Source: Platanthera guangdongensis
Lineage: Eukaryota; Streptophyta; Magnoliopsida; Asparagales; Orchidaceae
NCBI GenBank assembly: GCA_039583875.1
Contig: CM077163.1
Span: 108,385,213 to 108,449,212, forward strand
Length of the DNA: 64,000 bases
Reading direction: 5' to 3'
The stretch's first letter is position 1. Each line of letters begins with the position of its first letter. Below are positions 11,139-21,710 of the stretch, piece by piece. A model generated the notes under the pieces. The model saw only the letters and a program-made list of their open reading frames with translations, was not told the DNA's origin and made no database searches. The position numbers and the translations under genes were made by a program.

Positions 11139-12117
11139 AAATTATGAATATGCAAATTTCTTTTATGTGTAACTTAGTTTCTTTTTAATTTATAATTTGG
11201 AGTGTGCGTGAGTTCTTATTTTAGCTAACTTTTTAGCTTTCTAAATTTTGTTATTTTTCTTGTGTCCCTTTCTTATAAACGTTCAATGTTTAATTTCGAA
11301 CTCGCGGCTCACTAAATTATATGCCGTCCCCATACCGATGTGTGGCTAATCGCTATTAGCCTCGGCATCGAAGAGTATTGGGACATTTAAAATGATTTAT
11401 AATAATTGAAGTTCTTTATTTTCATTTTAATTTAAGCACTTAGGGTTTACCCCGGGTTAACGACGCGTAGGACCACATATCGATGTGTGGGCCCTATTTC
11501 CGTAGTCCATATGCTAGCTAGCCGAGAGGTCGTGCATATGGACCGATCACCCCTGGGTAAATAGAGTTGCGTGCATACCCTCGAGAGAGGACTAGCGTAA
11601 TTCTACCGGATTGGGTTCCCCACCCAATAGCGGGGTTCTTAGCGTAAAGCGGGCGTTAAGAGGAATCCTTCGTCGGACTAACGTTCGGTCGAATAGTCTT
11701 AACGTTTAGGTGAGCGATATCCCTATAGCTAGGTGAGCTCACATTTGTGGAACGTCCACGGCCAAGTTGCCTTATTATTAATTTGAAAACTAAGTCTTTT
11801 TATTATTAAAAATTGTTTTAGTCTTAATCCGATTCGATGCCGAGCGTTAACCCTTCATCGAATATTTTCTAAATCGTTTTTTCGCTCCTTTGCTTTTCCG
11901 TTTTTAGTTAATTAAAAAAATCCACCTTATTTTCAGTAAAATAATAGTCCTCCCGGAGGAGTAAGAATAGTCAACGTGACCCCGAGAACAATACGACCTC
12001 GGTATTCCCCTGAATATCGAGTACTACTTGCGATAGGTGCACTTGCCTACCCGAGCGAGCCCGCGGCGATCGACTCACCGAACCAACCACAGTAAGAGTC
12101 TGTTCGCGGGCGCATCA

Positions 12118-13248
12118 CGAGGCTCGGCCTGGAGTGGAGAGCGACCACCGACGCGGCCGCATGCAACAGGATTGGCCCGGAGCTCCTCTCCCGCCCCCAC
12201 CGCCAAACACGCGACAAGGGTAACGATGTTTCAACTTGGGCAGGTGAAGCCTTCAGTTTCCATATTTGCACGGAAGCTCCTCTCCACCAACGGGTGGGGG
12301 GAAGGGAGCTCCCCGACGGGTCGATGTGCGCGTCCCCGCAGTTAATTGCATTAGTACCCGGAAGCGTGAGTACGGGTTTAGGCATGATGTGTGAAGCCCA
12401 TCCGGACGTGTGAGCCGGATTGGTGATGTTCTGGGGTTCCCGGAGAAGACTCCGAGGAAGTTGTTTATTTAGCCGCTTGCAGGGAATGCACTCCGTAGCC
12501 CCCCAAAAAGGGGGTGTGCACAATATGTTTGGCCCGCTTATATTAGCCGACTGATGACTAGTTGGCCGCCGCTCGTCGAGAAGTTGGCATACAGGTGTTG
12601 CAGTACTAGACGGGGAGTAGCGGACTTAAGCCCAAACTTGTGCCTGCCCTCGAAGGCCTTTTTGTTTATATTTCCGGCCTGCGTGCCGAGTATGGAATTT
12701 ATATTCCTGTAATATTCTTTTATATCTGTGATGCTCTGTGAATATAGTTTACTCCTCCTGTCTTGGGCGAGCGGTGTGTTCGTGAACCGCTCCCCCCGTG
12801 TGGGCCCCGAGGTATAGATGCCGGGAAGCCCCTGATGGCCCGTTGCCATCCTTTCAGAGTAGCGGAGTTCTGCTATTAGCGGCCCAATTGGGGGCTGCGT
12901 AGAGTAGGGCTGCTGGGCGGTTTTGTGCCAATAGTAAGGCGGGCGGGGAACATTTTACTTAGACCCGAGGTGGCACCTTTAGTTAAGGAGTGGATCTCGA
13001 GATCCTCCTTGGATGCTCCGGTCGGCCAAGAGAGCCCTCCGAAGGTGCCTTAGCTCAGCCCTTGGCTTGGGAGGGGAAGAGTTAGTTAGTCTTCCGGGTA
13101 TGCGGCGGGTCCTCCACGCTGAGACCTTGGGTCTGTCCCTTGTGTTCCTAGTCTTGTGCCTAGATCGTTCGCTTGAGGGTAGTAGGTGCGCTGTCACCCC
13201 TTCCCCAAGGGTCGAACTCCATATGAGACCGATTTTCCGGTTTCAACA
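12118..13248 (+). repeat. 5' LTR (3' portion) of LARD-like element
   Basis: Aligns end to end with 17162-18292. Its left side is replaced by the Athila-like LTR. The block at 12365-12455 (GTGTGAAGCCCATCCGGACG.. to ..GGAGAAGACTCCG) also occurs in the solo LTR near 20700-20790 and 21310-21395. Confidence 0.75.
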
Positions 13249-13268
13249 TTTTGGTGCGGTGAGCGTGG
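13249..13268 (+). other. Candidate primer binding site
   Basis: TTTTGGTGCGGTGAGCGTGG directly follows the LTR end. Position fits a primer binding site, but I do not recognise the matching tRNA, so this is positional only. Confidence 0.35.
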
Positions 13269-14317
13269 AGAGTGACCAGCACAGAAGAACTCTGGCGAGC
13301 ATCATGGCTATAGAAGTGGAACCAGGTGACAACCACGGTCATGCGTTGACACTTTGTGTGTAAGGTCCTCATACTCAGAGTTGTCCCCTCCCATAGCTGT
13401 TGTTTGAATCCCGTAGCATTTGGAGTAAGATTTGCACCTATTTGAAGTGCTTCTACCTATGAAAACCCGTGTATCCCCACTTGTTACATCAACGAGAAAC
13501 CTGGAGGTTATTATCTTCAAGATCGAGTAAGAGAGCAGGTGAGAGGTATTAGGAGCCGGGGTGACCGGAAAGGGTTCCCTCCCAAGCGGTATTTTGTTAT
13601 ATCTTCCTCGTAATTCAGTAGCGGTCTAGTTTTTTCTTTATTACCAATTCGCCTCGAGCTTCTGAGGGCTTCAAGGGTTAGCCTCGCGATCGACTCCGGA
13701 AGCCAAACGTCCAACCCGTTCCTTTTAAATATCCTAGTTCGGACGATGGGACGGTGCCGCGGGACTTTAAGCGCTATTGTAAGACCGAACCTCTGCATTG
13801 ACGGCCGAGATCAGCTCCCCCCTTGCACGTTGGCCTATGTCCCACCGATGCACCTCTCCTCCGACAAGAGGAATTATCAGGAACGAGCCTAGACGCTAAC
13901 CTCCCAGATTTGATAAAGGGCGATCTCTCCAAGCGATCACATGTGACATGGAGGAAAGTGATCTTTGTCATTAGATCAGGATACGAAATGTCCAACCCGT
14001 TCCTTTTAAATAGCCCAGTTCGGATGATGGGACGATGCCTCGGGACTCTAAGCGCTATTGTAAGACCGAGCCTCTGAACTGACGGCCGAGATCAGCTCCC
14101 CCCTTGCACGTCGGCCTATGTCTCCCTGATTGCATCTCTCTTCCGATTGGAGGAATTATTAGGAACAGACTCGGACGCCAGCTTCCCGATTTGACGACTT
14201 CCAGATCATCTCTCTTAGGAATAGGATGCGTCCTCCATTTGTAAAAGCATCGGTGCAATTAACTCTCCAGCACCCCTTAAGTAAATAAGATGTCTCCATC
14301 TCGAGCAAAGTAAAGTC
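13269..14317 (+). repeat. LARD internal region with ~281-bp tandem duplication
   Basis: Non-coding. GTCCAACCCGTTCCTTTTAA starts at 13709 and again at 13990, and the following ~275 bp are repeated at about 85% identity by eye, including GACGGCCGAGATCAGCTCCC. The rest shows nothing recognisable. Confidence 0.65.
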
Positions 14318-15516
14318 GTGGTAGTTTTGGACCCAGAGCAGATCCCGCTGTCAGGCTCTCACCTAGCTGGCAGGGCCGGAAGTCACTCGGTGTCATCCGT
14401 GGGCCTCGAGCAGATCCCGCTGTCAGGCTCTCACCTAGCTGGCAGGGCCGGAAGTCACTCGATGGCGGTAGTTTTGGACCCCGAGCAGATCCCGCTGTCA
14501 GGCTCTCGCCTAGCTGGTAGGGCCGGAAGTCACTCAATGTCATCCGTGGGACTCGAGCAGATCCCGCTGTCAGGCTCTCACCTAGCTGGCAGGGCCGGAA
14601 GTTACTCGATGGCGGTTGTTTTGGACCCTGAGCAGATCCTGCTGCCAGGCTCTCACCTAGCTGGCAGGAACAGATTCACTCGGTGTCATCCGTGGGCCTC
14701 GAGCAGATCCCGCTGTCAGGCTCTCACCTAGCTGGCAGGGCCGGAAGTTACTCGATGACGATTGTTTTTGACCCCGAGCAGATCCCGCTGCCAGGCTCTC
14801 ACCTAGCTGGCAGGGCCGGAAGTCACTCGTTGTCATCCGTGGGCCTCGAGCAGATCCCGCTGTCAGGCTCTCACCTAGCTGGCAGGGCCGGAAGTCACTC
14901 GATGGCGGTAGTTTTGGACCCCGAGCAGATCCCGCTGTCAGGCTCTCACCTAGCTGGCAGGGCCGGAAGTCACTCGGTGTCATCCGTGGGCTTCGAGCAG
15001 ATCCCGCTGTCAGGCTCTCACCTAGCTGGCAGGGCCGGAAGTCACTCGAAGGCGGTTATTTTGGACCCCGATCAGATCCCGCTGCCAGGCTCTCACCTAG
15101 CTGGCAGGGCCGGAAGTCACTCGGTGTCATCCGTGGGCCTCGAACAGATCCCGCTGTCAGGCTCTCACCTAGCTGGCAGGGCCGGAAGTCACTCGATGGC
15201 GGTAGTTTTGGACCCCGAGCAGATCCCGCTATCAGGCTCTCACCTAGCTGGTAGTGCCGGAAGTCACTCGGTGTCATCCGTGGGCCTCGAGCAGATCCCG
15301 CTGTCAGGCTCTCACCAAGCTGGCAGGGCCGGAAGTCACTCGATGGCGGTAGTTTTGGACCACGAGCAGATCCCGCTGTCAGGCTCTCACCTAGCTGGCA
15401 GGGCCGGAAGTCACTCGGTGTCATCCGTGGGACTCGAGCAGATCCCGCTGTCAGTCCCTCACCTAGCTGGCAGGGCCGGAAGTCACTCGATGGCGGTAGT
15501 AGTGGACCCCGGGTAG
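14318..15516 (+). repeat. Minisatellite of alternating ~72/75-bp units, about 16 copies
   Basis: Each unit carries GAGCAGATCCCGCTGTCAGG then CTCACCTAGCTGGCAGGGCC and GGAAGTCACTCG. Two alternating spacers (GTGTCATCCGTGGGCCTC and ATGGCGGTAGTTTTGGACCC) make a higher-order unit of about 147 bp. Because unit lengths are multiples of three, long frames stay open on both strands (e.g. EQIPLSGSHLAGRAGSHS); these are by-products, not genes. Confidence 0.9.
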
Positions 15517-15896
15517 ACTCGCTGTCAGGCTCTCATTAGCTGGCAGGGCTGTAGGCACAGCTGGGGGAAAGGGTTGGTTCTTGGAGAGTTTTTCGCAGGG
15601 ACCCCGAGTGCTGCTCGGCCCCGGGTAGACTCGCTGTCAGGCTCTTACTAGCTGGCAGGGCTGTAGGCACACCTGGGGGGTAAGGGAGAGAGTTTGGAGT
15701 TCAGAGATAGAGTTTGGATATTTCGCAGGACCCCGAGTGATGCTCGGCCCCGGGTAGACCCGTTGTCAGGCTCTCACTAGATGGCAGGTCCGTAGGCTCG
15801 CCTGGGGGGTAAGGGACCCCGAGTGCTGCTCGGCCCCGGGTAGACTCGCTGCTCAGGCTCTCATTAGCTGGCAGGGCTGTAGGCACACCTGGGGGG
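15517..15896 (+). repeat. Diverged units of the same minisatellite
   Basis: Four further copies keep GTCAGGCTCT..TAGCTGGCAGG but have a different flank (GCTGTAGGCACACCTGGGGG and ACCCCGAGTGCTGCTCGGCC), spaced about 75-120 bp. They look like an older edge of the array. Confidence 0.75.
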
Positions 15897-16337
15897 AAAG
15901 GATTAGCTCAGCGTGTACAAGAGGATACGAAATAGGTGGCTTCGATGTTTCACGATATCACGAGAAATGGTATACTTGTTGTAAGTAATGGTATAAGGGC
16001 AATTCGATAGCAGTGAGCCAAAGGGTATCGAGCGATTCAAAAGATCAGAAAGGTCGTGGAGAGATTGATGCTCCAAGCGTAGATTTCAGTTTCTCTCAAA
16101 ATATTTTTTTGGGTCGGCTCCCACTCTCCGGATACGTTGGGTTGGATGATTCTTTCCGAGCTTGTGCCAAGCTCGAAAAGAGCGGGGATTGTGTACAACC
16201 CCGTAGCCGGGCGAGTGGGACCCTCCCCAAAAATCGGCCTAGCGGCGTGGTATGGGCGACGGATTGGTGCGACCCCGTTTGAGGACGTGCGGGTCCTCGT
16301 GCGTGCGCGCGTGCGGAGATCCTGTGCGCATGAGTTC
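15897..16337 (+). other. LARD region with near-palindrome GGGGATTGTGTACAACCCC
   Basis: Non-coding. The minus strand of about 16130-16220 resembles 28395-28480, centred on the near-palindrome at about 16185-16203. Probably internal sequence or the start of the 3' LTR. Confidence 0.5.
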
Positions 16338-16466
16338 ATAATTTATAAATATATGTATATATATTATATATATATATATATTATATATATATATATATTA
16401 TATATATATATATATATTATATATATTATATTATAATATATGTAATATATGATATATATATTATAT
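16338..16466. repeat. (TA)n microsatellite
   Basis: Almost uninterrupted TA/TAT repeats of about 130 bp. Confidence 0.95.
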
Positions 16467-17161
16467 AGATGGGTTATGAGAGGGAAGAGGGGGGATAGGG
16501 GAGAGAGAAGGGGGGGTCACGGGTTAGAGAAAAAAAAAAGAAAAAGGAAAATAGCAGGGGGAGATTGGGGGGGAAAAAAGTAGGAGCCCTAGCCCGATCG
16601 GCCTGGAAACCAGCCGCCACCCCCGCCGTTCCCGCTCTTCCCCGTCGCCGGCTAAGCAACGCCGCCGCCGCATCCTTCCCCCTCTCACCCTCGGCCTGGA
16701 GCAGCAAGGGGGCGCCCGCTCCTTCCCTCTCTCACCCTCGGCAAAGCAGGGCCGCCGCCGCCGCCCCCCCCCCCATTTCCCGCTCTTCCCCGTCGCCGGA
16801 TAAGCAACGCTGCCGCCGCCTCCTTCCCCCTCTCACCCTCGGCTTGGAGCAGCAAGGAGCCGCCCGCCCTCACTCTCTCTCTCTCTGTCCATCGCTCGGA
16901 CTAGGGCACGGCCTCCTTCTTCTCTCTCTCTCGTCGTCGGCGAAGCGCAGCCACAACCCCGGCCGCCCCTCTCTTCCTCGGCCTGGAGCAGCGGCCCGAG
17001 CGTTCTCTCTCTCCCTTTCCCTCGGCCTGGAGCAGGGCTCGGCTTGGAGTGGGGTTCGGCCTGGGGCTAAGCCCTAATTTTTCACCACCGGCAACAAGCT
17101 CGGCCAGGAGCGAGACTCGGCCTGGAGCGAGGCTCGGCCTGGAGCAAGGCTCGGCCTGGAG
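16467..17161 (+). other. GC-rich low-complexity segment with CTCGGCCTGGAGC repeats
   Basis: A purine-rich stretch is followed by C/CCG-rich sequence and repeats of CTCGGCCTGGAGC (17037-17175). Open frames here are serine/proline/alanine-rich and repeat-derived. It probably belongs to the 3' LTR upstream of the part shared with 12118-13248. Confidence 0.55.
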
Positions 17162-18292
17162 CGAGGCTCGGCCTGGAGTGGAGAACGACCACCGACGCGG
17201 CCGCATGCAACAGGATTGGCCCGGAGCTCCTCTCCCGCCCCCACCGCCAAGCACGCGACAAGGGTAACGATGTTTCAACTTGGGCAGGTGAAGCCTTCAG
17301 TTTCCATATTTGCACGGAAGCTCCTCTCCACCAACGGGTGGGGGGAAGGGAGCTCCCCGACGGGTCGACGTGCGCGTTCCCGCAGTTAATTGCATTAGTA
17401 CCCGGAAGCGTGAGTACGAGTTTAGGCATGCTGTGTGAAGCCCATCCGGACGTGTGAGCTGGATTGGTGATGTTCTGGGGTTCCCGGAGAAGACTCCGAG
17501 GAAGTTGTTTATTTAGCCGCTTGCAGGGAATGCGCTCCGTAGCCCCCCAAAAAGGGGGTGTGCACAATATGTTTGGCCCGCTTATATTAGCCGACTGATG
17601 ACTAGTTGGCTGCCGCTCGTCGAGACGTTGGCGTACAGGTGTTGCAGTACCAGGTGGGGAGTAGCGGACTTAAGCCCAAACTTGTGCCTGCCCTCGAAGG
17701 CCTTTTTGTTTATATTTCTGGCCTGCGTGCCGAGTATGGAATTTATATTCCTGTAATATTCTTTTATATCTGTGATGCTCTGTGAATATAGTTTACTCCT
17801 CCTGTCTTGGGCGAGCGGCGTGTTCGTGAACCGCTCCCCACGTATGGGCCCCGAGGTATAGATGTCGGGAAGCCCCTGATGCCCCGTTGCCATCCTTTCA
17901 GAGTAGCGGAGTTCTGCTATTAGCGGCCCAATTGGGGGCTGCGTAGAGTAGGGCTGCTGGGCGGTTTTGTGCCAATAGTAAGGCGGGCGGGGAACATTTT
18001 ACTTAGACCCGAGGTGGCACCTTTAGTTAAGGAGTGGATCTCGAGATCCTCCTTGGATGCTCCGGTCGGCCAAGAGAGCCCTCCGAAGGTGCCTTAGCTC
18101 AGCCCTTGGCTTGGGAGGGGAAGAGTTAGTTAGTCTTCCGGGTATGCGGCGGGTCCTCCACGCTGAAACCTTGGGTCTGTCCCTTGTGTTCCTAGTCTTG
18201 TGCCTAGATCGTTCGCTTGAGGGTAGTAGGTGCACGGTCACCCCTTCCCCAAGGGTCGAACTCCACATGAGACCGATTTTCTGGTTTCAACA
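17162..18292 (+). repeat. 3' LTR (shared 3' portion) of LARD-like element
   Basis: The same 1131 bp as 12118-13248 with a few percent differences. It ends GTTTCAACA at 18292; the next bases (ACATC) would be the target duplication, but the matching left copy is hidden by the Athila-like insertion. Confidence 0.75.
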
Positions 18293-19315
18293 ACATCCAA
18301 CAGTCAAATTTCAACACTTTAAGCAGAATTGTTTCCTAAGTACAAAAATCAAGCTAGAGGTTCTAACAACTGTCAGAACTATCAGATGTCAGTTATTAAC
18401 TGGATCAGCCGGTTACCTTTGACTAAACCTATATAAAGGGGGTCAACTCTTTAGAAAAAGTAGAGATGAAAAATTTGGCAAGTCCAGATCTAAGAAGCAA
18501 TCAACTAGAATTCAAAAGGTGGAGAGAAGTCGGATCAAGAATCGTCTTCAACATTCTCCAGCCTAGTTCTACCCTAATTTCAACTTCAAGAAACTTTGAA
18601 AAGCTAAGAAGGGTTGGATGAAATCTATCTCTACAAGATCAAAGGAAGCAAACAAATAAAGATCAATTCAAAAAGCAGTCACCCATTTCTCTCTTACTAG
18701 GTGACTAATTCTGAATCAATTTCTTTTACCTTTATTAATTTTGTAAGATCTACCTGTAGATCTAAGTGTAGGGGAATCATTGTCTCTAAGTTCTAAGCCT
18801 ATGTTATAAAGTCTGAGGTAGGGCAGGGATTTCCTGAGGTAGGAGAAGTGGGTATTTCTCTGAGTTATTGGGCAGGATTTGCCTGAGGAGTAGCAGTGTG
18901 GATACATTCTGAGGTAGAGTTGTTGGAAAGAACTTGAGCTGTAGGATCTTGGTGATCTGAGTGGTAAGACTTGCAAAGTTTGATTTGTAGGGTCCAGCTT
19001 GGCACTGAGCTGTAAGATCTGAGTATTTGAGTAAAGGAAGAAGGAGTTTGGACGAATCTAGTTTATTACTAGATAGGCAAAGGGGGAAGTGGATATACCC
19101 ATAAATTGGGGAACCACTATAAAACTGTTTATACTTTGTTGTGATTGCTGTGATTGTTGTGCTGTGATAGTTTTAAATTGATGCTAAGATTATCTTGTTT
19201 TATCTCACTGTGATAATTAACATTAAGAAAGTATATCTCAGATTTAAAAAAGTAGCCAATGTTTAAATTGGACCTATGCACCCCCTCTAGGTCATTCTCA
19301 ATTCTAAGACAAACA
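18293..19315 (+). repeat. Ty1/copia (SIRE-like) LTR fragment, plus strand
   Basis: It contains TATATAAAG (18430-18438), then the group-typical GGGGAACCACTATAAA (about 19107), ACCCCCTCTAGG near the end and a terminal ..GACAAACA. The same layout is seen in reverse at 22779-28172. No primer binding site follows, so it is a solo or truncated LTR; the left part is cut by the LARD insertion. Confidence 0.6.
18430..18438 (+). promoter_or_regulatory. TATA box in copia LTR fragment
   Basis: TATATAAAGGGGG within the LTR, about 675 bp before the GGGGAACCACTATAAA segment. Confidence 0.5.
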
Positions 19316-19675
19316 TTTACGCTTACATTTCATAGCTTGGTAGCCTTGTGTGCCGACCGAAAGAGATAACGTTGGTTATCATGTTAATGTGCTTATTCGA
19401 ATCCGTATCTGCATCGTGATAGTGAGATTCTAACGATTTGAGTATGGGCAAAGCTAAGCTGAACATGTCCCTTACTCATAGGTGAAGAGGTTGCTCCTCG
19501 GTGCACCTTCTGACTTTTGGAGAGTTTGTGAGGCAAGGTGGCTTTGATGGTAAAATATCAAAAACTGTCTAAGTGTTTGATACTTAGGACAGAGGTGAAA
19601 CTTGAAATTCAGTACACCAATAATGTTCCCTGAGTGTGTGGGACGTGTGGTGTAACGCTCCAGTTTTCACCAGTC
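19316..19675. other. Unassigned sequence
   Basis: About 360 bp between the copia LTR end and the solo LTR target duplication. I see no frame, repeat or terminal motif that identifies it. TGTAACGCTCC at 19651 resembles a Tekay-type LTR start but lacks support. Confidence 0.5.
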
Positions 19676-19718
19676 TTAGCTGTAACAGCCCAAAGTGCAG
19701 AAACAAGAATTTTTGGGT

Positions 19719-20255
19719 GACACGGCCTGGGACACGGGCGTGTCCCAGGGCGTGTCAAGTGACACGGCCTGCGACACGGGCGTGTCGCAGGGCGTGTCGA
19801 GGTTGTGTCGACGATTGGGCTTTGTCTCGACGATTTTTGTTCTCGACGATCCGTCGAGAGGAGGCACACGGCCCAGGACACGGGCGTGTCCAAGGCCGTG
19901 TCGAGAAGTGCGTGTCGAGTGTTGAACACGGCATGTGACACGGGCGTGTCACAGGGCGTGTCAAATCAGGCGACGAACTCAGCCAGCCGAAGGTTTCGAC
20001 AGGGCGTGTCTTTGTGCCGTGTCTGGGCACACGACCTGGGACACGGGCGTGTCACAGGCCGTGTGAAGTCTCGGGATGATTAGGGATTTTTTTCACCCAG
20101 GTACACGGCCACAGACACGGGCGTGTCTGAAGGCGTGTTGGTGACACGGCCCATGACACGGGCGTGTCCCATGGGCGTGTCACTGGTTTGGATAAGTCGG
20201 TTGACCACCGCTTGAGGCACACGGCCTGGCACACGGCCGTGTTCGAGGCCGTGTC
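19719..20255 (+). repeat. Array of eight 38-bp palindromes around GACACGGGCGTGTC
   Basis: Units at 19719, 19761, 19865, 19925, 20028, 20102, 20143 (39 bp) and 20218, each with 18-bp arms and a 2-bp centre. The core GACACGGGCGTGTC is invariant in seven units. Spacing is irregular (41-104 bp), unlike a tandem satellite. The interval 19797-19859 also carries TCGACGA words, including the dyad TCTCGACG-ATC-CGTCGAGA (19841-19859). Confidence 0.9.
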
Positions 20256-20315
20256 GGGTCAAAATATGTGTTTTTGGCAGAATCGTGGTCGTCCATTCCT
20301 TCAGTCTGGATCCAA

Positions 20316-21525
20316 GGGCTGAAGCCTCTTCCTCTTTTTCCTTCAAGGCCAAAATCAGAGAAGGATTACTCATTTTACTTTGGCCTTCATCTTTCTTCAA
20401 GAGAGAGAAAGAGAGAGAGAAAGGAGGAGGAAGAAGAAAAGGGGGCTGCTGCTGGTGGTGCTGCGGTTTACCGACGAGAGATCCGAAGCCAGCGTTGCGG
20501 AGGAAACGCTCTTTCGAGTCTTGCAAGCTAGCTTGGAGGCCATGGCACCGAAGCGATCGTCAAGGGTAACGACTTTTCTTCCTAGCCATGTGAAGGCTTC
20601 CATTTTGGCATATCTTTTGATTCCCCCACCAAGAGGTGGCTGCTTTTGGGAGTCATTTGGGTGATTCTTGAAATCCCCTTTGTTGTGCATATAGATCCGG
20701 AAATGGAGTACGGAATAGGCATGCTGTGTGAAGCCCATCTGGACAGGTTAGTCTGGATTGGTGATGTTGCATACGAACCGGAGAAGACTCCGTGATAACG
20801 TGTAGTGTACGGCATCTACGGGTTATGCCTGCGAAAAGGAGTAGCAGGAAATACTGGGGTGGTAGCCCAGGAAAATAGCCTTGTGATGGTTTTGGGTCCA
20901 ACCTGTGAATGAGGCACAAAGGGCTGAAGCCTCTTCCTCTTTTTCCTTCAAGGACGAAATCAGAGAAGGATTACTCATTTTACTTTGGCCTTCATCTTTC
21001 TTCAAGAGAGAGAAAGAGAGAGAGAAAGGAGGAGGAAGAAGGAAAGGGGGCTGCTGCTGGTGGTGCTGCGGTTTACCGACGAGAGATCCGAAGCCAGCGT
21101 TGCGGAGGAAACGCTCTTGCGAGTCTTGCAAGCTAGCTTGGAGGCCATGGCACTGAAGCGATCGTCAAGGGTAACGACTTTTCTTCCTAGCCATGTGAAG
21201 GCTTCCGTTTTGGCATATCTTTTGATTCCCCCACCAAGAGGTGGCTGCTTTTGGGAGTCGTTTGGCTGATTCTTGAAATCCCCTTTGTTGTGCATATAGA
21301 TCCGGAAATGGAGTACGAAATAGGCATACTGTGTGAAGCCCATCTGGACAGGTTAGTCTGGATTGGTGATGTTGCATACGAACCGGAGAAGACTCCGTGA
21401 TAACGTGTAGTGTACGGCGTCTACGGGTTATGCCTGCGAAAGGAGTAGCAGGAAATACTGGGGTGGTAGCCCAGGAAAATAGCCTTGTGATGGTTTTGGG
21501 TCCAACCTGTGAATGAGGCACAGGA
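20316..21525 (+). repeat. 605-bp tandem duplication inside the solo LTR
   Basis: 20316-20920 and 20921-21525 are near-identical direct repeats (e.g. GGGCTGAAGCCTCTTCCTCT at 20316 and 20921), meeting at GAGGCACA. Differences are scattered single bases. Frames inside are copied along and show no domain. Confidence 0.9.
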
Positions 21526-21710
21526 AGTACTGGTGGGACCAGGAAAGGCCCTTTTTGTGATGCTTGATGTCATAGGGTGTCCACCTGTGAAGCGAGTCAC
21601 AGGAAGTACTGGTGTGCCCAGGAAAGACCCCTGACATTTGTGCTTGTGCGGTGTCCACCTGTGGAGCGAGTCACAGGAAGTACTGGTGCGCCCAGGAAAG
21701 ACCCTCTATT
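21514..21710 (+). repeat. Three-copy repeat CACAGGAAGTACTGGTG
   Basis: GAGNCACAGGAAGTACTGGTG followed by NNNCCAGGAAAGNCCC occurs near 21514, 21594 and 21668, roughly 75-80 bp apart. Confidence 0.75.

Larger units (their letters stand above)
6263..12117 (+). mobile_element. Athila-like family A element, plus strand, 5' part missing
   Basis: Decayed integrase, the characteristic long Athila 3' UTR with its ACATTGGGGACAATGT dyad, a terminal purine tract and a complete 3' LTR. LTR 1, gag, protease, RT and RNase H lie in the gap or are deleted. The right end (CGCATCA, 12117) abuts the LARD-like LTR whose homologous copy continues unbroken at 17162, so this element most likely inserted into that LTR. 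Confidence 0.75.
9135..12117 (+). repeat. Complete 3' LTR (2983 bp) of Athila-like family A
   Basis: Starts TGATGAAC after the purine tract and ends GGCGCATCA, matching the LTR ends of the minus-strand copy. It contains a U3 palindrome array (9310-9860), a TATA box (9878), GTGTGTGAGTGTAGG repeats at about 10180-10860, a second hairpin array (10880-11130) and a conserved segment (11460-11770) also present at 3950-4268 in reverse. The last ~70 bp differ from the end of the other copy. Confidence 0.85.
12118..18292 (+). mobile_element. Non-coding LTR element (LARD-like) with internal minisatellite
   Basis: 12118-13248 and 17162-18292 are direct repeats of identical length (1131 bp), diverged by a few percent and ending together at ..GTTTCAACA; beyond that end one continues into internal sequence and the other into unrelated host sequence. 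That is the expected pattern for a 5' LTR (truncated at 12118 by the Athila-like LTR) and a 3' LTR. The internal part has no gag or pol frame. The lineage is unassigned, though parts of the LTR resemble the solo LTR at 19681-22712. The true LTR start lies left of 17162 and I could not fix it. Confidence 0.7.

Noticed and set aside
12047..12523. 158-aa minus frame repeated at 17082-17567
   Set aside because: Repeated because the LTR is repeated; antisense to LTR with no recognisable domain.
14277..15516. Long frames on both strands in the minisatellite (up to 277 aa plus, 122 aa minus)
   Set aside because: Unit lengths are multiples of three, so openness follows from repetition; both strands are equally open and there is no start context or domain.
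16565..17077. 170-aa Ser/Pro/Ala-rich frame
   Set aside because: GC-rich low-complexity and CTCGGCCTGGAGC repeats; several frames are open on both strands.
19651..19680. TGTAACGCTCC as start of the solo LTR
   Set aside because: The TTAGC duplication places the LTR start at 19681 (TGTAACAGCC).
19605..20240. Overlapping 60-110-aa frames rich in Asp-Thr-Gly/Arg-Pro-Cys on both strands
   Set aside because: Products of the palindrome array; DTG-like triplets are not protease motifs.
20380..21269. 94-aa frames repeated at 20380 and 20985
   Set aside because: Copied by the 605-bp duplication; Arg/Glu-rich from a GA-repeat, no domain or conserved start.
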